From NCBI GenBank assembly GCA_023387235.1, contig JAEWIJ010000065.1, positions 1 to 64,000 on the forward strand: DNA of 64,000 bases, given 5' to 3'. A model generated the notes under the pieces. That model did no database searches. It was not told the origin of the DNA and saw only the letters and a program-made list of their open reading frames with translations. Made by a program: the position numbers and the translations under genes. Of the stretch, positions 1 to 8,448 are shown piece after piece. Numbering within the stretch: the stretch's first letter is position 1; each line of letters begins with the position of its first letter. The DNA comes from Pseudomonadota bacterium. Lineage in GTDB: Bacteria > Pseudomonadota > Alphaproteobacteria > Rhizobiales > Hyphomicrobiaceae.

Positions 1-317
1 GGCGGATTGTAGAGCGCGAGGCTGTTGCCCATCACGCAGATGGCGGTGTCGGTCGTGCGCCGCGCCAGCGCCGTGGCGATCAGGTTCGGCGAGGGCATGA
101 GCCCGTAGCCGTTCGAGTGATGCTCGTTGCAGCAGATGGCGTCGTAGCCGCACTCCGCCGCGTACTCGAGCTCATCGAGAAAGTCGTTGTACATGTGGTG
201 CGCGCGTTTGGGGTCGAACAGCGAGGAATGAATGTCGACCCAAACGGACGGATGCTTCTCCTTGAAGTCCTCAGGCAGCTCCGTGTAGGGCATCAGGTGG
301 AACCAGAGCATCTTCAT
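1..317 (-). CDS. LLM class flavin-dependent oxidoreductase, N-terminal part (runs off window)
   Basis: This is the first ~105 residues of a bacterial luciferase-like (LLM) flavin-dependent oxidoreductase; the rest lies before base 1. The start MKMLWFHLMPYTELPEDF matches almost residue for residue the start of the complete paralogue at 977-2320, including the stretch CCNEHHSNGYGLMPSPNL. A purine-rich AGGGAG ribosome-binding site lies upstream of the ATG at 317. Members of this TIM-barrel family are FMN- or F420-dependent monooxygenases or reductases; the substrate cannot be told from sequence. Truncation is only by the window edge. Confidence 0.9.
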   Translation of the reverse strand, partial: MKMLWFHLMPYTELPEDFKEKHPSVWVDIHSSLFDPKRAHHMYNDFLDELEYAAECGYDAICCNEHHSNGYGLMPSPNLIATALARRTTDTAICVMGNSLALYNP

Positions 318-484
318 GATGGCGCGTGCTCCCTGCTGGCGGTGCTTCGCCGCTCGTGTTCATTCCCGCTTGTTGCCGAAAGTTTGTGGGAAGTCAGCGC
401 ACGGCGCAAGTCCCCCCAGATCCCCCCTTATGCGTGGCGACTTTTCCGTCAAATAGCGCTCGATCTCGTGGCTCGTACGGAAGG

Positions 485-937
485 TCAGGATCTGTCCTTT
501 TGAAAATGCCCGAGCTTCGCCATCAGACCGGGACGCCGCTGGTGGGGATAGTTCCACACGTACTTGAGGAACTCCCAATCGAACCGCTCAGGGCAACCTT
601 CCGCAAGGTCGGGTCGCGTGCGGCCGTAGGTAGTGGCGACCCGCTTCAGCACACGCATGATGCAGAGCCAGCGCGGCATATCGAGGAAGAACACCGCATC
701 CGCCTCGCGCAATCGCATGTCGAGCGTGCCGCCATAGTCGCCGTCCATGATCCAGCGCGGTTGCGTGAGGAGGCGCTTGATTGTCTCGTGCCATGCGTCC
801 GGATCGGGCTCGATCCAGCCTGTCTGCCAGTAGTGCTGGTCCAGGTGTACGAGAGGCAGCCCGGATCGCTCGGCGAGCCGCCGCGCGAACGTGGACTTCC
901 CCGCGCCCGGGCTGCCGAGTATGAGCACGCGCTCCAT
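485..937 (-). CDS. P-loop adenylate kinase-like (FlaR/topology-modulation type) protein, C-terminus probably frameshifted
   Basis: The 150-residue product begins MERVLILGSPGAGKSTFARRL, a Walker A P-loop (GSPGAGKS), followed by the LVHLDQHYW and W-rich segments typical of small adenylate kinase-like proteins often annotated FlaR or DNA topology modulation protein. The frame ends early with GHFQKDRS. The usual C-terminal segment of the family (beta strand plus helix, here ILTFRTSHEIERYL) is present immediately downstream in another minus-strand frame that stays open to about base 360. Inserting a single base in the TTTT or AAAA run near 493-503 would join them into a ~190-residue protein. So this is either a recent pseudogene, a sequencing error in a homopolymer, or a truncated functional protein. 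It is a separate unit between two LLM oxidoreductase genes on the same strand. Confidence 0.75.
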   Translation of the reverse strand: MERVLILGSPGAGKSTFARRLAERSGLPLVHLDQHYWQTGWIEPDPDAWHETIKRLLTQPRWIMDGDYGGTLDMRLREADAVFFLDMPRWLCIMRVLKRVATTYGRTRPDLAEGCPERFDWEFLKYVWNYPHQRRPGLMAKLGHFQKDRS

Positions 938-976
938 GACCTGACCGACTGTGGGTTCGAGCGCGCCTGGTGCAGC

Positions 977-2320
977 CTATTCCGCTGCTGCCGGCCGGAA
1001 TGCGGGAAGCGCCGCGCGGGCCGCCTTGTCCATGGGCTTCGGCCACCACCGGTCCTCCCACTCGGCGAAGAGCGGCTTCAGCTTCGGCATGACCTGCTCG
1101 GCGAAGAGCTTCGTATTGTACTTCGTCAGCTCCTTGGACATGTTGCCGTACTGGAGCAGCAGCATGAAGTGGCCGACATTGAGCGTCTTCGCGACGAACT
1201 CGAGCTGCTCCGCCACATCCTTCGGCGAGCCCACGACGACATAGCCACGCTCGACAATGTCTTCCATGTTGCGCGCGACCATGTTGAAGCGTGTGCCGGC
1301 GGTCGTGCCCGTCGTGACGCCGGCGAGCTGATCCTTGGGTTTGTTGTGGCCGGCCTGGGCCTGCTCGCTTTGTGCGCGTGCGGCCTCTTCGGCGGCGCGC
1401 TTTACTTGGCTTTCGAGGCCCGCGCGCATGGTCGCCTCGGTGTTGTATCCCGGCGGCGAGGCAAAGCGCGGATCGACGTGCAGGCAGCGACCGTAGAAGT
1501 ACTCCGCCGCCTCGGCGTAGCGCTCCATGGCTTCCGAGCGGCGCTCGGCGACGCCGACGAACTGCAGGAAGCCCGCGCGGTATGGATTGCGGTCCTTTCC
1601 GAGGCGATCCATCTCGTCCCAGAAGCCCTGCATGGTCGCCTGCCCCGCCTTGTAGCCGTAGTACGAGAGGTAGCAGTAGACGTAGTCCATCTCCGCGCAC
1701 CACCGCCACGTCTCGACGGAGCCACCGCCGGGAATCCAGACCGGCGGATGCGGCTGCTGGATCGGTCGCGGCCAGATATTTACGTAGCGCTGCTGATTGA
1801 AGCGACCATTGAAGGCGAACGTATCCTTCTCCTGCCACGCGCGCATGACGAGGTCGTGCGCTTCGAGATAGCGCTCGCGCAGCATCGACGGGTTCTGCCC
1901 ATAGGCGTAGGTCGTGTCCATCGGGGTGCCGACGGGGAAACCGGCGATCAGCCGGCCGCCCGAGATGCAGTCGATCATCGCGAACTCTTCCGCGACGCGC
2001 GTCGGCGGATTGTAGAGCGCGAGGCTGTTGCCCATGACGCAGATCGCGGTATCGGTGGTGCGCCGCGCCAGCGCCGTCGCGATCAGGTTCGGTGAGGGCA
2101 TGAGGCCGTAGCCGTTCGAGTGGTGCTCGTTGCAGCAGATGGCATCGAAGCCGCAGTCCGCTGCGAACTCCATCTCGTCCATGAAATCGTTGTACATGTG
2201 GTGGGCGCGCTTGGGGTCAAACAGCGAGGAATGAATGTCGACCCACACCGAGGGATGCTTGTCCCGGAAATCATCGGGCAGCTCGGTGTACGGCATGAGG
2301 TGGAACCACATCAGCTTCAT
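977..2320 (-). CDS. LLM class flavin-dependent oxidoreductase
   Basis: This complete 447-residue luciferase-like monooxygenase family protein starts MKLMWFHLMPYTELPDDF. The start at 2320 was chosen because an AGGAGCG ribosome-binding site lies just upstream and because the paralogue at 1-317 starts at the same residue; the open frame extends further upstream but without homology. Visible family features are the NEHHSNGYGL active-site segment near residue 65-75, the SGGRLIAGFPVGTP phosphate/flavin-binding stretch in the middle, and a C-terminal VGSPKDVAEQLEFV motif. It probably uses FMN or F420 on an unknown organic substrate. It is one of two closely similar copies flanking the small P-loop protein, so the region looks like an old tandem duplication. 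Confidence 0.93.
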   Translation of the reverse strand: MKLMWFHLMPYTELPDDFRDKHPSVWVDIHSSLFDPKRAHHMYNDFMDEMEFAADCGFDAICCNEHHSNGYGLMPSPNLIATALARRTTDTAICVMGNSLALYNPPTRVAEEFAMIDCISGGRLIAGFPVGTPMDTTYAYGQNPSMLRERYLEAHDLVMRAWQEKDTFAFNGRFNQQRYVNIWPRPIQQPHPPVWIPGGGSVETWRWCAEMDYVYCYLSYYGYKAGQATMQGFWDEMDRLGKDRNPYRAGFLQFVGVAERRSEAMERYAEAAEYFYGRCLHVDPRFASPPGYNTEATMRAGLESQVKRAAEEAARAQSEQAQAGHNKPKDQLAGVTTGTTAGTRFNMVARNMEDIVERGYVVVGSPKDVAEQLEFVAKTLNVGHFMLLLQYGNMSKELTKYNTKLFAEQVMPKLKPLFAEWEDRWWPKPMDKAARAALPAFRPAAAE

Positions 2321-2722
2321 GGGGGCGCTCCTGGGAAGTTCCGGGGAAGTCCTGGGGCTCGCAGTATCCTCGTCGCTTGGCGGCATGGGCTGCCGCGGTG
2401 ACCTTGTTACCGGCGCCGGCCGGGGGTGTTCAGCAGGTGTCCGGACAGAGTGAGTTAATCGGCCGCCGGAGACAAGTGGCGATGGCCCCGGCGGGCACCG
2501 GCGGACCTGGAGGGCCCGCATTGCGCTGCACAAGGAATGGCTCCCTTGCGGCCCATGCAACCGTGACTGTTTCGGCCCCCTCTATCGCTTGACAGCCGCT
2601 GGAAAATCGCACTTCTGTAGTCCCGTTTCTGCGTCGAGTTGTCGCCTGCGGCCGGGGTGACGCGAACCGCTCGCACAGGTTCATCAAATTTCAAACGAAC
2701 GGCCAATTTCAGGAGAAGCAAC
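2321..2722. other. 402-bp gap between divergent LLM oxidoreductase and infC
   Basis: No protein with recognisable homology is seen here. The right half holds an exact TTGACA at 2589-2594, the best promoter candidate for infC, and an infC ribosome-binding site AGGAG at 2711-2715. The left part carries the promoter of the minus-strand oxidoreductase, which I could not pinpoint. Short open frames in this interval lack ribosome-binding sites. Confidence 0.5.
2589..2617 (+). promoter_or_regulatory. Candidate sigma-70 promoter of infC
   Basis: A perfect -35 box TTGACA at 2589-2594 is followed after 17 bases by CTTCTG, a weak -10 match. It is the only good -35 hexamer in the gap upstream of infC. 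The assignment rests on the -35 box and position only. Confidence 0.35.
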
Positions 2723-3262
2723 ATACGTCGTCCAATGCGCGCAGGTCCGGAGCGCGAACCTACCGGCCCCAGAATCAATGAATCCATCCGCTCGCGAACG
2801 GTACGCCTGATCGATGCGGATGGGGAGAACGTGGGCGTTGTCGAGACGCTCGATGCCCTCCGCAAGGCAGAGGAAGCCGGGCTCGACCTCGTCGAGGTGT
2901 CGCCCGACGCCAGCCCTCCGGTCGCGAAGATCCTGGACTATGGTAAGTTCAAGTTCCAGGAGCAGAAGAAGCAGGCCGAGGCCCGCAAGAAGCAGAAAAT
3001 CGTCGAGATCAAAGAGATCAAGATGCGTCCCAGCATCGACGATCACGACTACGACGTGAAAATGCGCGCCATCAAGCGCTTCTTCGAGGATGGCGACAAG
3101 GTGAAGGTGACCTTGCGGTTCCGCGGTCGCGAGATGGCCCACCAGCAGCTCGGCATGGCCGTGCTCCAGCGGGTCAAGGCCGAGGTGCAGGAGATCAGCA
3201 AGGTCGAGTCCGAGCCGCGCCTCGAAGGCCGCCAGATGGTCATGGTGCTGGCGCCAAAATAG
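2723..3262 (+). CDS. infC: Translation initiation factor IF-3 with apparent AUA start codon
   Basis: IF-3 binds the 30S subunit, blocks 50S joining and proofreads the start codon. The 179-residue product has the N-terminal IF3 domain (RINESIRSRTVRLIDADGEN, VEVSPDASPPVAKILDYGKF), a lysine-rich linker and the C-terminal domain (IKMRPSIDDHDYDVKMR...RFRGREMAHQQLG). I place the start at the ATA codon 2723-2725: an AGGAG ribosome-binding site ends seven bases before it, and translation from it gives xRRPMRAGPE, matching the usual rhizobial start (M/I)RRP. The first downstream ATG at 2735 is 19 bases from the AGGAG. Non-canonical starts are the established basis of infC autoregulation (AUU in E. coli), so an AUA here fits. 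The frame is open upstream to 2639, but without homology. Confidence 0.95.
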   Translation: MRRPMRAGPEREPTGPRINESIRSRTVRLIDADGENVGVVETLDALRKAEEAGLDLVEVSPDASPPVAKILDYGKFKFQEQKKQAEARKKQKIVEIKEIKMRPSIDDHDYDVKMRAIKRFFEDGDKVKVTLRFRGREMAHQQLGMAVLQRVKAEVQEISKVESEPRLEGRQMVMVLAPK

Positions 3263-3431
3263 CCGTGCGCCGCCGGCGGTTGGCCGCCGCGGCAGCCCTA
3301 TGGCAGGCCGGGCGGCACCCGGGTGGAGTCGCCGCCTGCCCGTGCGGTTGAATTTCCCTTGAAATCGTTCCATGAGTGGCGCCGCCCGCGCACATGCGCC
3401 GGGCGGCCGCGACCCGTTGCGAGACCCGTTC

Positions 3432-5855
3432 ATGAAATTCACGTTCAATTGGCTCCGGGACCACCTGGACACCGACACGCCGCTTCAGGAGATCGTGGAT
3501 CGCCTGTCGATCATCGGTCTCGAGGTCGAAAGCGTCGAGGAGCCGGCCAAGGCGCTCAATCCGTTCGTGGTCGCCCGGGTGGTGGATGCCAAGCAGCATC
3601 CCAACGCCGACAAGCTCCGCGTGTGCCAGGTCGACACCGGTAGCGGTGTGGTCGAGGTCGTCTGCGGTGCGCCGAACGCGCGCGCCGGCATGATCGGCGT
3701 GTTCGCGCCGCTCGGCAGTTATATCCCGGGCACGGGCATCACTCTGGACAAGCGCCCCGTGCGTGGCGTCGTCTCGAACGGCATGCTCGTCTCCGAGCGT
3801 GAGCTCGAGCTCTCCGAGGATCATGAGGGCATCATCGATCTCGGCGAGGCGCATGCGAAGGATGTCGGCAAGCGCTACGTGGATGTCATGGGCCTCGATG
3901 ATCCGGTCGTCGAGGTCAAGCTGACGCCGAACCGTCCGGACTGCACGGGCGTGCGGGGCATCGCGCGCGACATCGCAGCGTGCGGCCTCGGCAAGCTCAA
4001 GCCGGAGCTCGCGACGCCCGGCGTCGAGGGCAAATACGAGTGCCCAATCGACATTCTCTTGGAGTTCCCGCCCGAGCTGGCGCACGCCTGCCCGGTGTTC
4101 GCCGGGCGCTACATCCGCGGCATCAAAAACGGTGCGTCGCCCGCCTGGGTGCAGCAGCGCCTCAAGGCGATCGGCCTCAGGCCCATCAACGCCGTCGTCG
4201 ATGTGACGAACTATGTCAGCATGGATCGCGGCCGTCCCCTGCACGTCTATGACGCCGATCAGGTGATCGGCGCGATCCGCGCCCGCGGTGGCCGCAACGG
4301 CGAGCGCTTCCTCGGCCTCGACGGTAAGGAGCACTATGTCGAGGACGGCATGTGCGTCATCGCCGATACGCAGCGCGTGCTCGGCTTCGGTGGCATCATG
4401 GGCGGCGAGGAATCCGGCTCCACGCACGAGACGACGAACGTCCTCATCGAATGCGCCTACTTCGATCCGCTGCTGACCGCCGCGACCGGCCGCAAGGCGG
4501 GCCTGCAGACCGATGCGCGCTACCGTTTCGAGCGCGGCGTCGATCCGGCGTTCATCATGGGCGGTCTCGATCTCGGCACGCGCCTCATGCTGGATTTCGT
4601 CGGCGGCGAGCCCTCGCACGCCAAGGTCGCCGGCGCGGCGCCCGTGAAGAAGACCGTGGTGTCCTTCGCGTTCTCGCGCGTGAAGAAGCTCGCAGGGCTC
4701 GATATCAAGCCGGCCGAGGCGAGAAAGACGCTCGATGCGCTGGGCTTCGAGGTCGAGGGGCCCGGCGACACGGTCAAGGTGACCGTGCCGACGTGGCGTC
4801 CCGATGTGCACGGCTCAGCTGACATCGTCGAGGAGATCGCGCGCATCGCCGGTCTCGACAAGGTGCCGCCCGTGGCGATGCCGCGCCAGCACGGCGTGAC
4901 GCGTGCGGTGCTGACCGAGGTGCAGCGGCGCGCTCGGCGTGCGCGCCGCGTGCTCGCGACCCGCGGCATGGTCGAGGCCATCACGTGGTCCTTCACGCCG
5001 CGCGCCTGGGCCGAGCATTTCGGCGGCGGCAGCGATGCGCTCGAGCTGGCCAATCCCATTTCGACGGAAATGAGCTCCATGCGCCCGAGCCTGCTGCCGG
5101 GCCTGCTGACGGCGGCGCAGCGCAATCGCAATCGCGGCTTCGGCGATGTCGCACTCTTCGAGGTGGGGCAAGCCTACAAGGGCGACAAGCCGGAGGATCA
5201 GCTTCTGCTCGCGTCCGGCGTGCGCCTCGGCGCGGCCCAGCTCATGGGCCACGGCCGCCATTGGGATGGCGCGGCGAAGCCCGCCGATGTGTTCGACGCG
5301 AAGGCGGACGCGGCGGCACTCCTGGCGGCCCTCGGCATCGACCCGGCGCGGGCGCTGGTCACACGCGATGCGCCGGCGTGGTTCCATCCGGGCCGCTCGG
5401 GAACGCTGCGCCTCGGACCGAAGGTCGTGCTCGCGCACTTCGGCGAGATGCATCCGGCGACGCTCAAGGCGCTCGATGTGACGGGGCCGGCGGCGGCCTT
5501 CGAGGTGTTCGTCAGCGGTCTCCCGGCGGAGAAGCGGCGCGCACGGGCGCGTGCGCCGCTCGCGGCGGCCGATCTGCTGCCCGTCACGCGCGATTTCGCT
5601 TTCTTGCTCGATCGTGATGTGGCGGCGGGCGATGTCGTCCGCGCGGCGTCCGGCGCCGACAAGGCGCTCATCTCGAACGTCCGCGTATTCGACCTTTTCG
5701 AGGGCGAGGCCATCGGCGCCGGCAAGAAGTCGCTCGCCATCGAGGTCACGCTATCGCCGAGCGAGAAGACTCTGACCGACGCGGAGATCGACGCGGTCTC
5801 GAAGAAAGTCATCGCCGAGGTGAAGAAGGCGACGGGCGGCGACGTGCGCGGCTGA
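3432..5855 (+). CDS. pheT: Phenylalanine--tRNA ligase beta subunit
   Basis: The 807-residue protein is the beta chain of the alpha2-beta2 PheRS that charges tRNA-Phe. The order of domains is complete: an EMAP/OB tRNA-binding domain at about 40-150, the B3/B4 editing domain at about 200-400 (KAIGLRPINAVVDVTNYV), the B5 domain at about 400-470, the catalytic-like core (TRGMVEAITWSF) and a C-terminal FDX-ACB anticodon-binding domain from about 710 (PVTRDFAFLLDRDV). The start MKFTFNWLRDHLDT at 3432 is the usual family start. The gene lies 169 bases after infC on the same strand. The alpha subunit gene pheS, normally directly upstream, is missing here, as are rpmI and rplT. Confidence 0.97.
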   Translation: MKFTFNWLRDHLDTDTPLQEIVDRLSIIGLEVESVEEPAKALNPFVVARVVDAKQHPNADKLRVCQVDTGSGVVEVVCGAPNARAGMIGVFAPLGSYIPGTGITLDKRPVRGVVSNGMLVSERELELSEDHEGIIDLGEAHAKDVGKRYVDVMGLDDPVVEVKLTPNRPDCTGVRGIARDIAACGLGKLKPELATPGVEGKYECPIDILLEFPPELAHACPVFAGRYIRGIKNGASPAWVQQRLKAIGLRPINAVVDVTNYVSMDRGRPLHVYDADQVIGAIRARGGRNGERFLGLDGKEHYVEDGMCVIADTQRVLGFGGIMGGEESGSTHETTNVLIECAYFDPLLTAATGRKAGLQTDARYRFERGVDPAFIMGGLDLGTRLMLDFVGGEPSHAKVAGAAPVKKTVVSFAFSRVKKLAGLDIKPAEARKTLDALGFEVEGPGDTVKVTVPTWRPDVHGSADIVEEIARIAGLDKVPPVAMPRQHGVTRAVLTEVQRRARRARRVLATRGMVEAITWSFTPRAWAEHFGGGSDALELANPISTEMSSMRPSLLPGLLTAAQRNRNRGFGDVALFEVGQAYKGDKPEDQLLLASGVRLGAAQLMGHGRHWDGAAKPADVFDAKADAAALLAALGIDPARALVTRDAPAWFHPGRSGTLRLGPKVVLAHFGEMHPATLKALDVTGPAAAFEVFVSGLPAEKRRARARAPLAAADLLPVTRDFAFLLDRDVAAGDVVRAASGADKALISNVRVFDLFEGEAIGAGKKSLAIEVTLSPSEKTLTDAEIDAVSKKVIAEVKKATGGDVRG

Positions 5856-5918
5856 GCGGCCGGATGGGGCCTCGATATGACGGAACGTCGGGCCCCTCCC
5901 GGCGTTCGACCATCAGGG

Positions 5919-5936
5919 CTGTAATCAAACTGTCAT
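5919..5936 (+). promoter_or_regulatory. Pho box upstream of the Na/Pi cotransporter
   Basis: The sequence CTGTAAT-CAAA-CTGTCAT is a direct repeat of two 7-base half-sites separated by four A/T-rich bases, the architecture of a PhoB binding site (consensus CTGTCAT-N4-CTGTCAT). One base differs from consensus. It lies 91 bases before the start codon of a phosphate transporter gene, so phosphate-starvation control by PhoB is likely. Confidence 0.75.
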
Positions 5937-6027
5937 AATTGTCTTGCGACTCGGGGCTGATGGGACCAAGTTTCCCAGCTTGGCTCGCAACTTGGCGCGC
6001 GTCGCGCCAGGACCGAAGAGGCGCGGA

Positions 6028-7713
6028 ATGTCGGCGACCTTCGTACTGCTCCAGCTTGCTGGCTTCGTGGCGCTGCTCCTGTGGGGCATGCGCATGGTGC
6101 ATACGGGCATGGTGCGCGCCTTCGGCGGCAACCTGCGCCAGTTCCTTGCGACCGGCCTCAAGAGCCGCTGGAAGGCCTTCCTCGCCGGCATGGGCATCAC
6201 CGCGCTACTGCAAAGCAGCACTGCGACCGCGCTGATGTCGACGAGCTTCATCGCAGCCGGTTTCATGACGATCGTGCCCGCGCTCGCGGTCACGCTCGGC
6301 GCTAATGTGGGCACGACGCTGATCGTGCAGGTGCTGAGCTTCAAGGTGTCAGCGGTGGCGCCCCTGTTCATGCTGGCCGGCGTGATCGCCTTCAATCGCG
6401 GCGGCAAGTCACGCACGCGCGATCTCGGGCGCGTGTCGATCGGCATCGGCCTCATTCTGCTCGCGCTGCATCTGATCGTGGCGACCATCGAGCCCGTCGA
6501 GAAGACGACCGCGCTTCGTGAGCTGTTCGCGATCGTCTCGGGTGATCCGATCATCGACATCGTGCTCGCCGCGCTGCTCACGTGGGCCGCCTATTCGAGC
6601 ATCGCGGCCGTGCTGCTGATCATGACGCTCGCCGAGCATCAGATCATCACGCCTGTTGCCGCGATCGCCTTGGTGCTCGGTGCCAATCTCGGCAACATCA
6701 TCCCGCAATATTTCGCCGCCGGATCGAACAAGGCCGCGCGGCAGCTCGCACTCGGCAATCTTATCGTGCGCTTCGCAGGGTGCCTGATCGCTCTGCCGAT
6801 CATGCCGTGGCTTGCCGAGGCCATGGCGGCGGTGGATTCAAGCCCGGCACGTCAGGTCGCCAACTTCCACACGTTCTTCAATGTGGCGCTCGCCATCGCC
6901 TTCATCGGCCTCCTGGATCCGCTCGCACGGATCTGCGCGAGGCTCATTCCCGCGGGCCCCGCTGCCGACGATCCGGGCGCGCCGCAGTATCTCAAGCCGA
7001 CCTCCATCCAGACGCCGAGCCTCGCCCTCGCGGACGCGACGCGCGAAGTATTGCGCATGGTGGATATCGTCGAGGCGATGCTGACGACGTTCCTCGAAGC
7101 GCTCAGAAACGACGATCGCAAGCTGCTCGCGACGCTGGCCGACCGGGACGACGATCTCGATCGACTGCACAACGCGGTGAAGCTTCACCTGATGGAGATC
7201 AGCCGCCAGGAAGGCTTGAGCGACATCGACGAGAAGCGTTGCTCGGACATTCTCGCCTTCACGATCAATCTCGAGCACATCGGCGATATCTTGGACAAGA
7301 ACCTGCGCGAGCTCGCGCAGAAGAAGATCAAGCACAAGCTGAAGTTCTCCGACGACGGCCTCGAAGAGATCACCAACATGCATCGTTGCCTGCTGGGGAA
7401 TCTCCATCTCGCGACGAGTGTGTTCGTGCTTGGTGATGTGCAGTCGGCGCGTGCGCTGCTCGCCGAGAAGGACCGGATGCGCGATCTCGAGCAGGCGGCG
7501 AACGACAATCACCTCAAGCGGCTGCGTGAGGGTAAGACGCGGAGCATCGAGACGAGCTCGCTCCACATAGACATCACGCGCGATCTGAAGCGCATCACGG
7601 CGCACATTGCGTCCGTCGCCTATCCGATCCTGGAGCGGTCCGGTTCGATCCGGCGCTCGCGGCTGGTCGATGATGGGAAGGCGCCGGCTGAGCCCGAGAG
7701 CCGCGCGAATTGA
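6028..7713 (+). CDS. Na/Pi cotransporter family protein with C-terminal PhoU-like domain
   Basis: The 561-residue inner-membrane protein has the two inverted Na/Pi-cotransporter repeats: the first centres on GMGITALLQSSTATAL (residues ~50-65), the second on LLTWAAYSSIAAVLL (~180-195). Eight or so hydrophobic segments end near residue 315. A soluble helical PhoU-like domain follows (about 350-545, with FTINLEHIGDILDKNL). Proteins of this NptA/YjbB type move phosphate with sodium, often outward. The start ATG at 6028 has GAAGAGG upstream; the frame continues upstream through a TTG at 5944, but that would overlap the Pho box region. The Pho box at 5919-5936 indicates regulation by phosphate supply. 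Confidence 0.93.
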   Translation: MSATFVLLQLAGFVALLLWGMRMVHTGMVRAFGGNLRQFLATGLKSRWKAFLAGMGITALLQSSTATALMSTSFIAAGFMTIVPALAVTLGANVGTTLIVQVLSFKVSAVAPLFMLAGVIAFNRGGKSRTRDLGRVSIGIGLILLALHLIVATIEPVEKTTALRELFAIVSGDPIIDIVLAALLTWAAYSSIAAVLLIMTLAEHQIITPVAAIALVLGANLGNIIPQYFAAGSNKAARQLALGNLIVRFAGCLIALPIMPWLAEAMAAVDSSPARQVANFHTFFNVALAIAFIGLLDPLARICARLIPAGPAADDPGAPQYLKPTSIQTPSLALADATREVLRMVDIVEAMLTTFLEALRNDDRKLLATLADRDDDLDRLHNAVKLHLMEISRQEGLSDIDEKRCSDILAFTINLEHIGDILDKNLRELAQKKIKHKLKFSDDGLEEITNMHRCLLGNLHLATSVFVLGDVQSARALLAEKDRMRDLEQAANDNHLKRLREGKTRSIETSSLHIDITRDLKRITAHIASVAYPILERSGSIRRSRLVDDGKAPAEPESRAN

Positions 7714-7740
7714 GGCGGTGCGGTCGCGAGCGCAACAGGT

Positions 7741-7862
7741 CCCTTCTCCCCGTCCTTCACGGGGAGAAGGTTAGGATGAGGGGCGGCGCCACTTGCCGAT
7801 GTTGGCGTTTGCCGCCGCCCCTCACCCCGACCCTCTCCCCGCACGCGGGGAGAGGGAGAAGA
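7741..7862. repeat. Palindromic intergenic repeat, family 1 copy 1
   Basis: Two strong hairpins lie back to back: arms CCTTCTCCCCGT/ACGGGGAGAAGG near 7742-7770 and arms CCCTCTCCCCGC/GCGGGGAGAGGG near 7831-7856, joined by a segment with GGGGCGGCG and its complement. Similar units occur at 24860-24975 and, as a single hairpin, at 30520-30563. This copy sits between the 3' end of the Na/Pi transporter gene and the 3' end of rnpB, where it can act as a bidirectional terminator. Confidence 0.85.
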
Positions 7863-7986
7863 TGGCACCTCTTCCCAGCAGCCCGCGGGCACAATAACAG
7901 GGCTGTCGCTATTGCCGCCCGCGCCATAGCACCACGGTTGAAAGCGGTAGCACCTCTTTCCAGCAGGCGCGGGCAAGAAAAAATCA

Positions 7987-8394
7987 TGTCAGCCGGCCTG
8001 TAAGCCGGGTTCTGTCTGGAGGTTACCCTCCGCGACGGCCATTCATCTGGGGCGCCCATTGCTGGACACCTCGTGCAACCAACCCGGGCAGCGGCGTGGA
8101 CCACGCTTGGTGCGACGAGCAAGCCCGCCGCGCCCTGCCGCCCCTATTCGGTTTTGCTCCCGGTGGGGTTTACCTTGCCACCTCTGTTGCCAGAGGCGCG
8201 GTGCGCGCTTTCCGCCCCCGTTCACCCTTGCTGCCGCGGGCGAGCCCGCTTCGGCGGTTTGCTTTCTGTGGCACTTTCCCTGGGGTTGCCCCCGGCGGCC
8301 GTTAGCCGCCACCGTCGATCCATGGAGCCCGGACTTTCCTCCACCGGTACGCAGCCTTGCGGCACCCGGCAGCGACCGTCCGGCCGGCTGACAT
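7987..8394 (-). ncRNA. rnpB: RNase P RNA (type A)
   Basis: Read on the minus strand, this ~408-nt RNA has the universal RNase P elements. The 5' side GTCAGCCGGCC pairs with 3' GGCCGGCTGAC to form helix P1. It is followed by GGAGGAAAGTCCGGGCTCC (CR-I), ACAGAAA near the middle (CR-II/III), and at the 3' end GAGGGTAACCTCC and CAGACAGAACCCGGCTTA. RNase P RNA cleaves the 5' leader of pre-tRNAs together with protein RnpA. A TTTTTT run follows immediately after P1 on the minus strand (7978-7984), consistent with termination. Exact ends are within a few bases. Confidence 0.97.
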
Positions 8395-8448
8395 GCAGGA
8401 CATAAGGGGTGCGCCGAGGCGCCCGTCAAGCGCCTCGAGGCCTCCAGG

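Noticed and set aside
326..2095. 589-codon plus-strand open frame overlapping the first three genes
   Set aside because: It is antisense to genes with clear homology and has no recognisable domain; it reflects the high G+C of the region.
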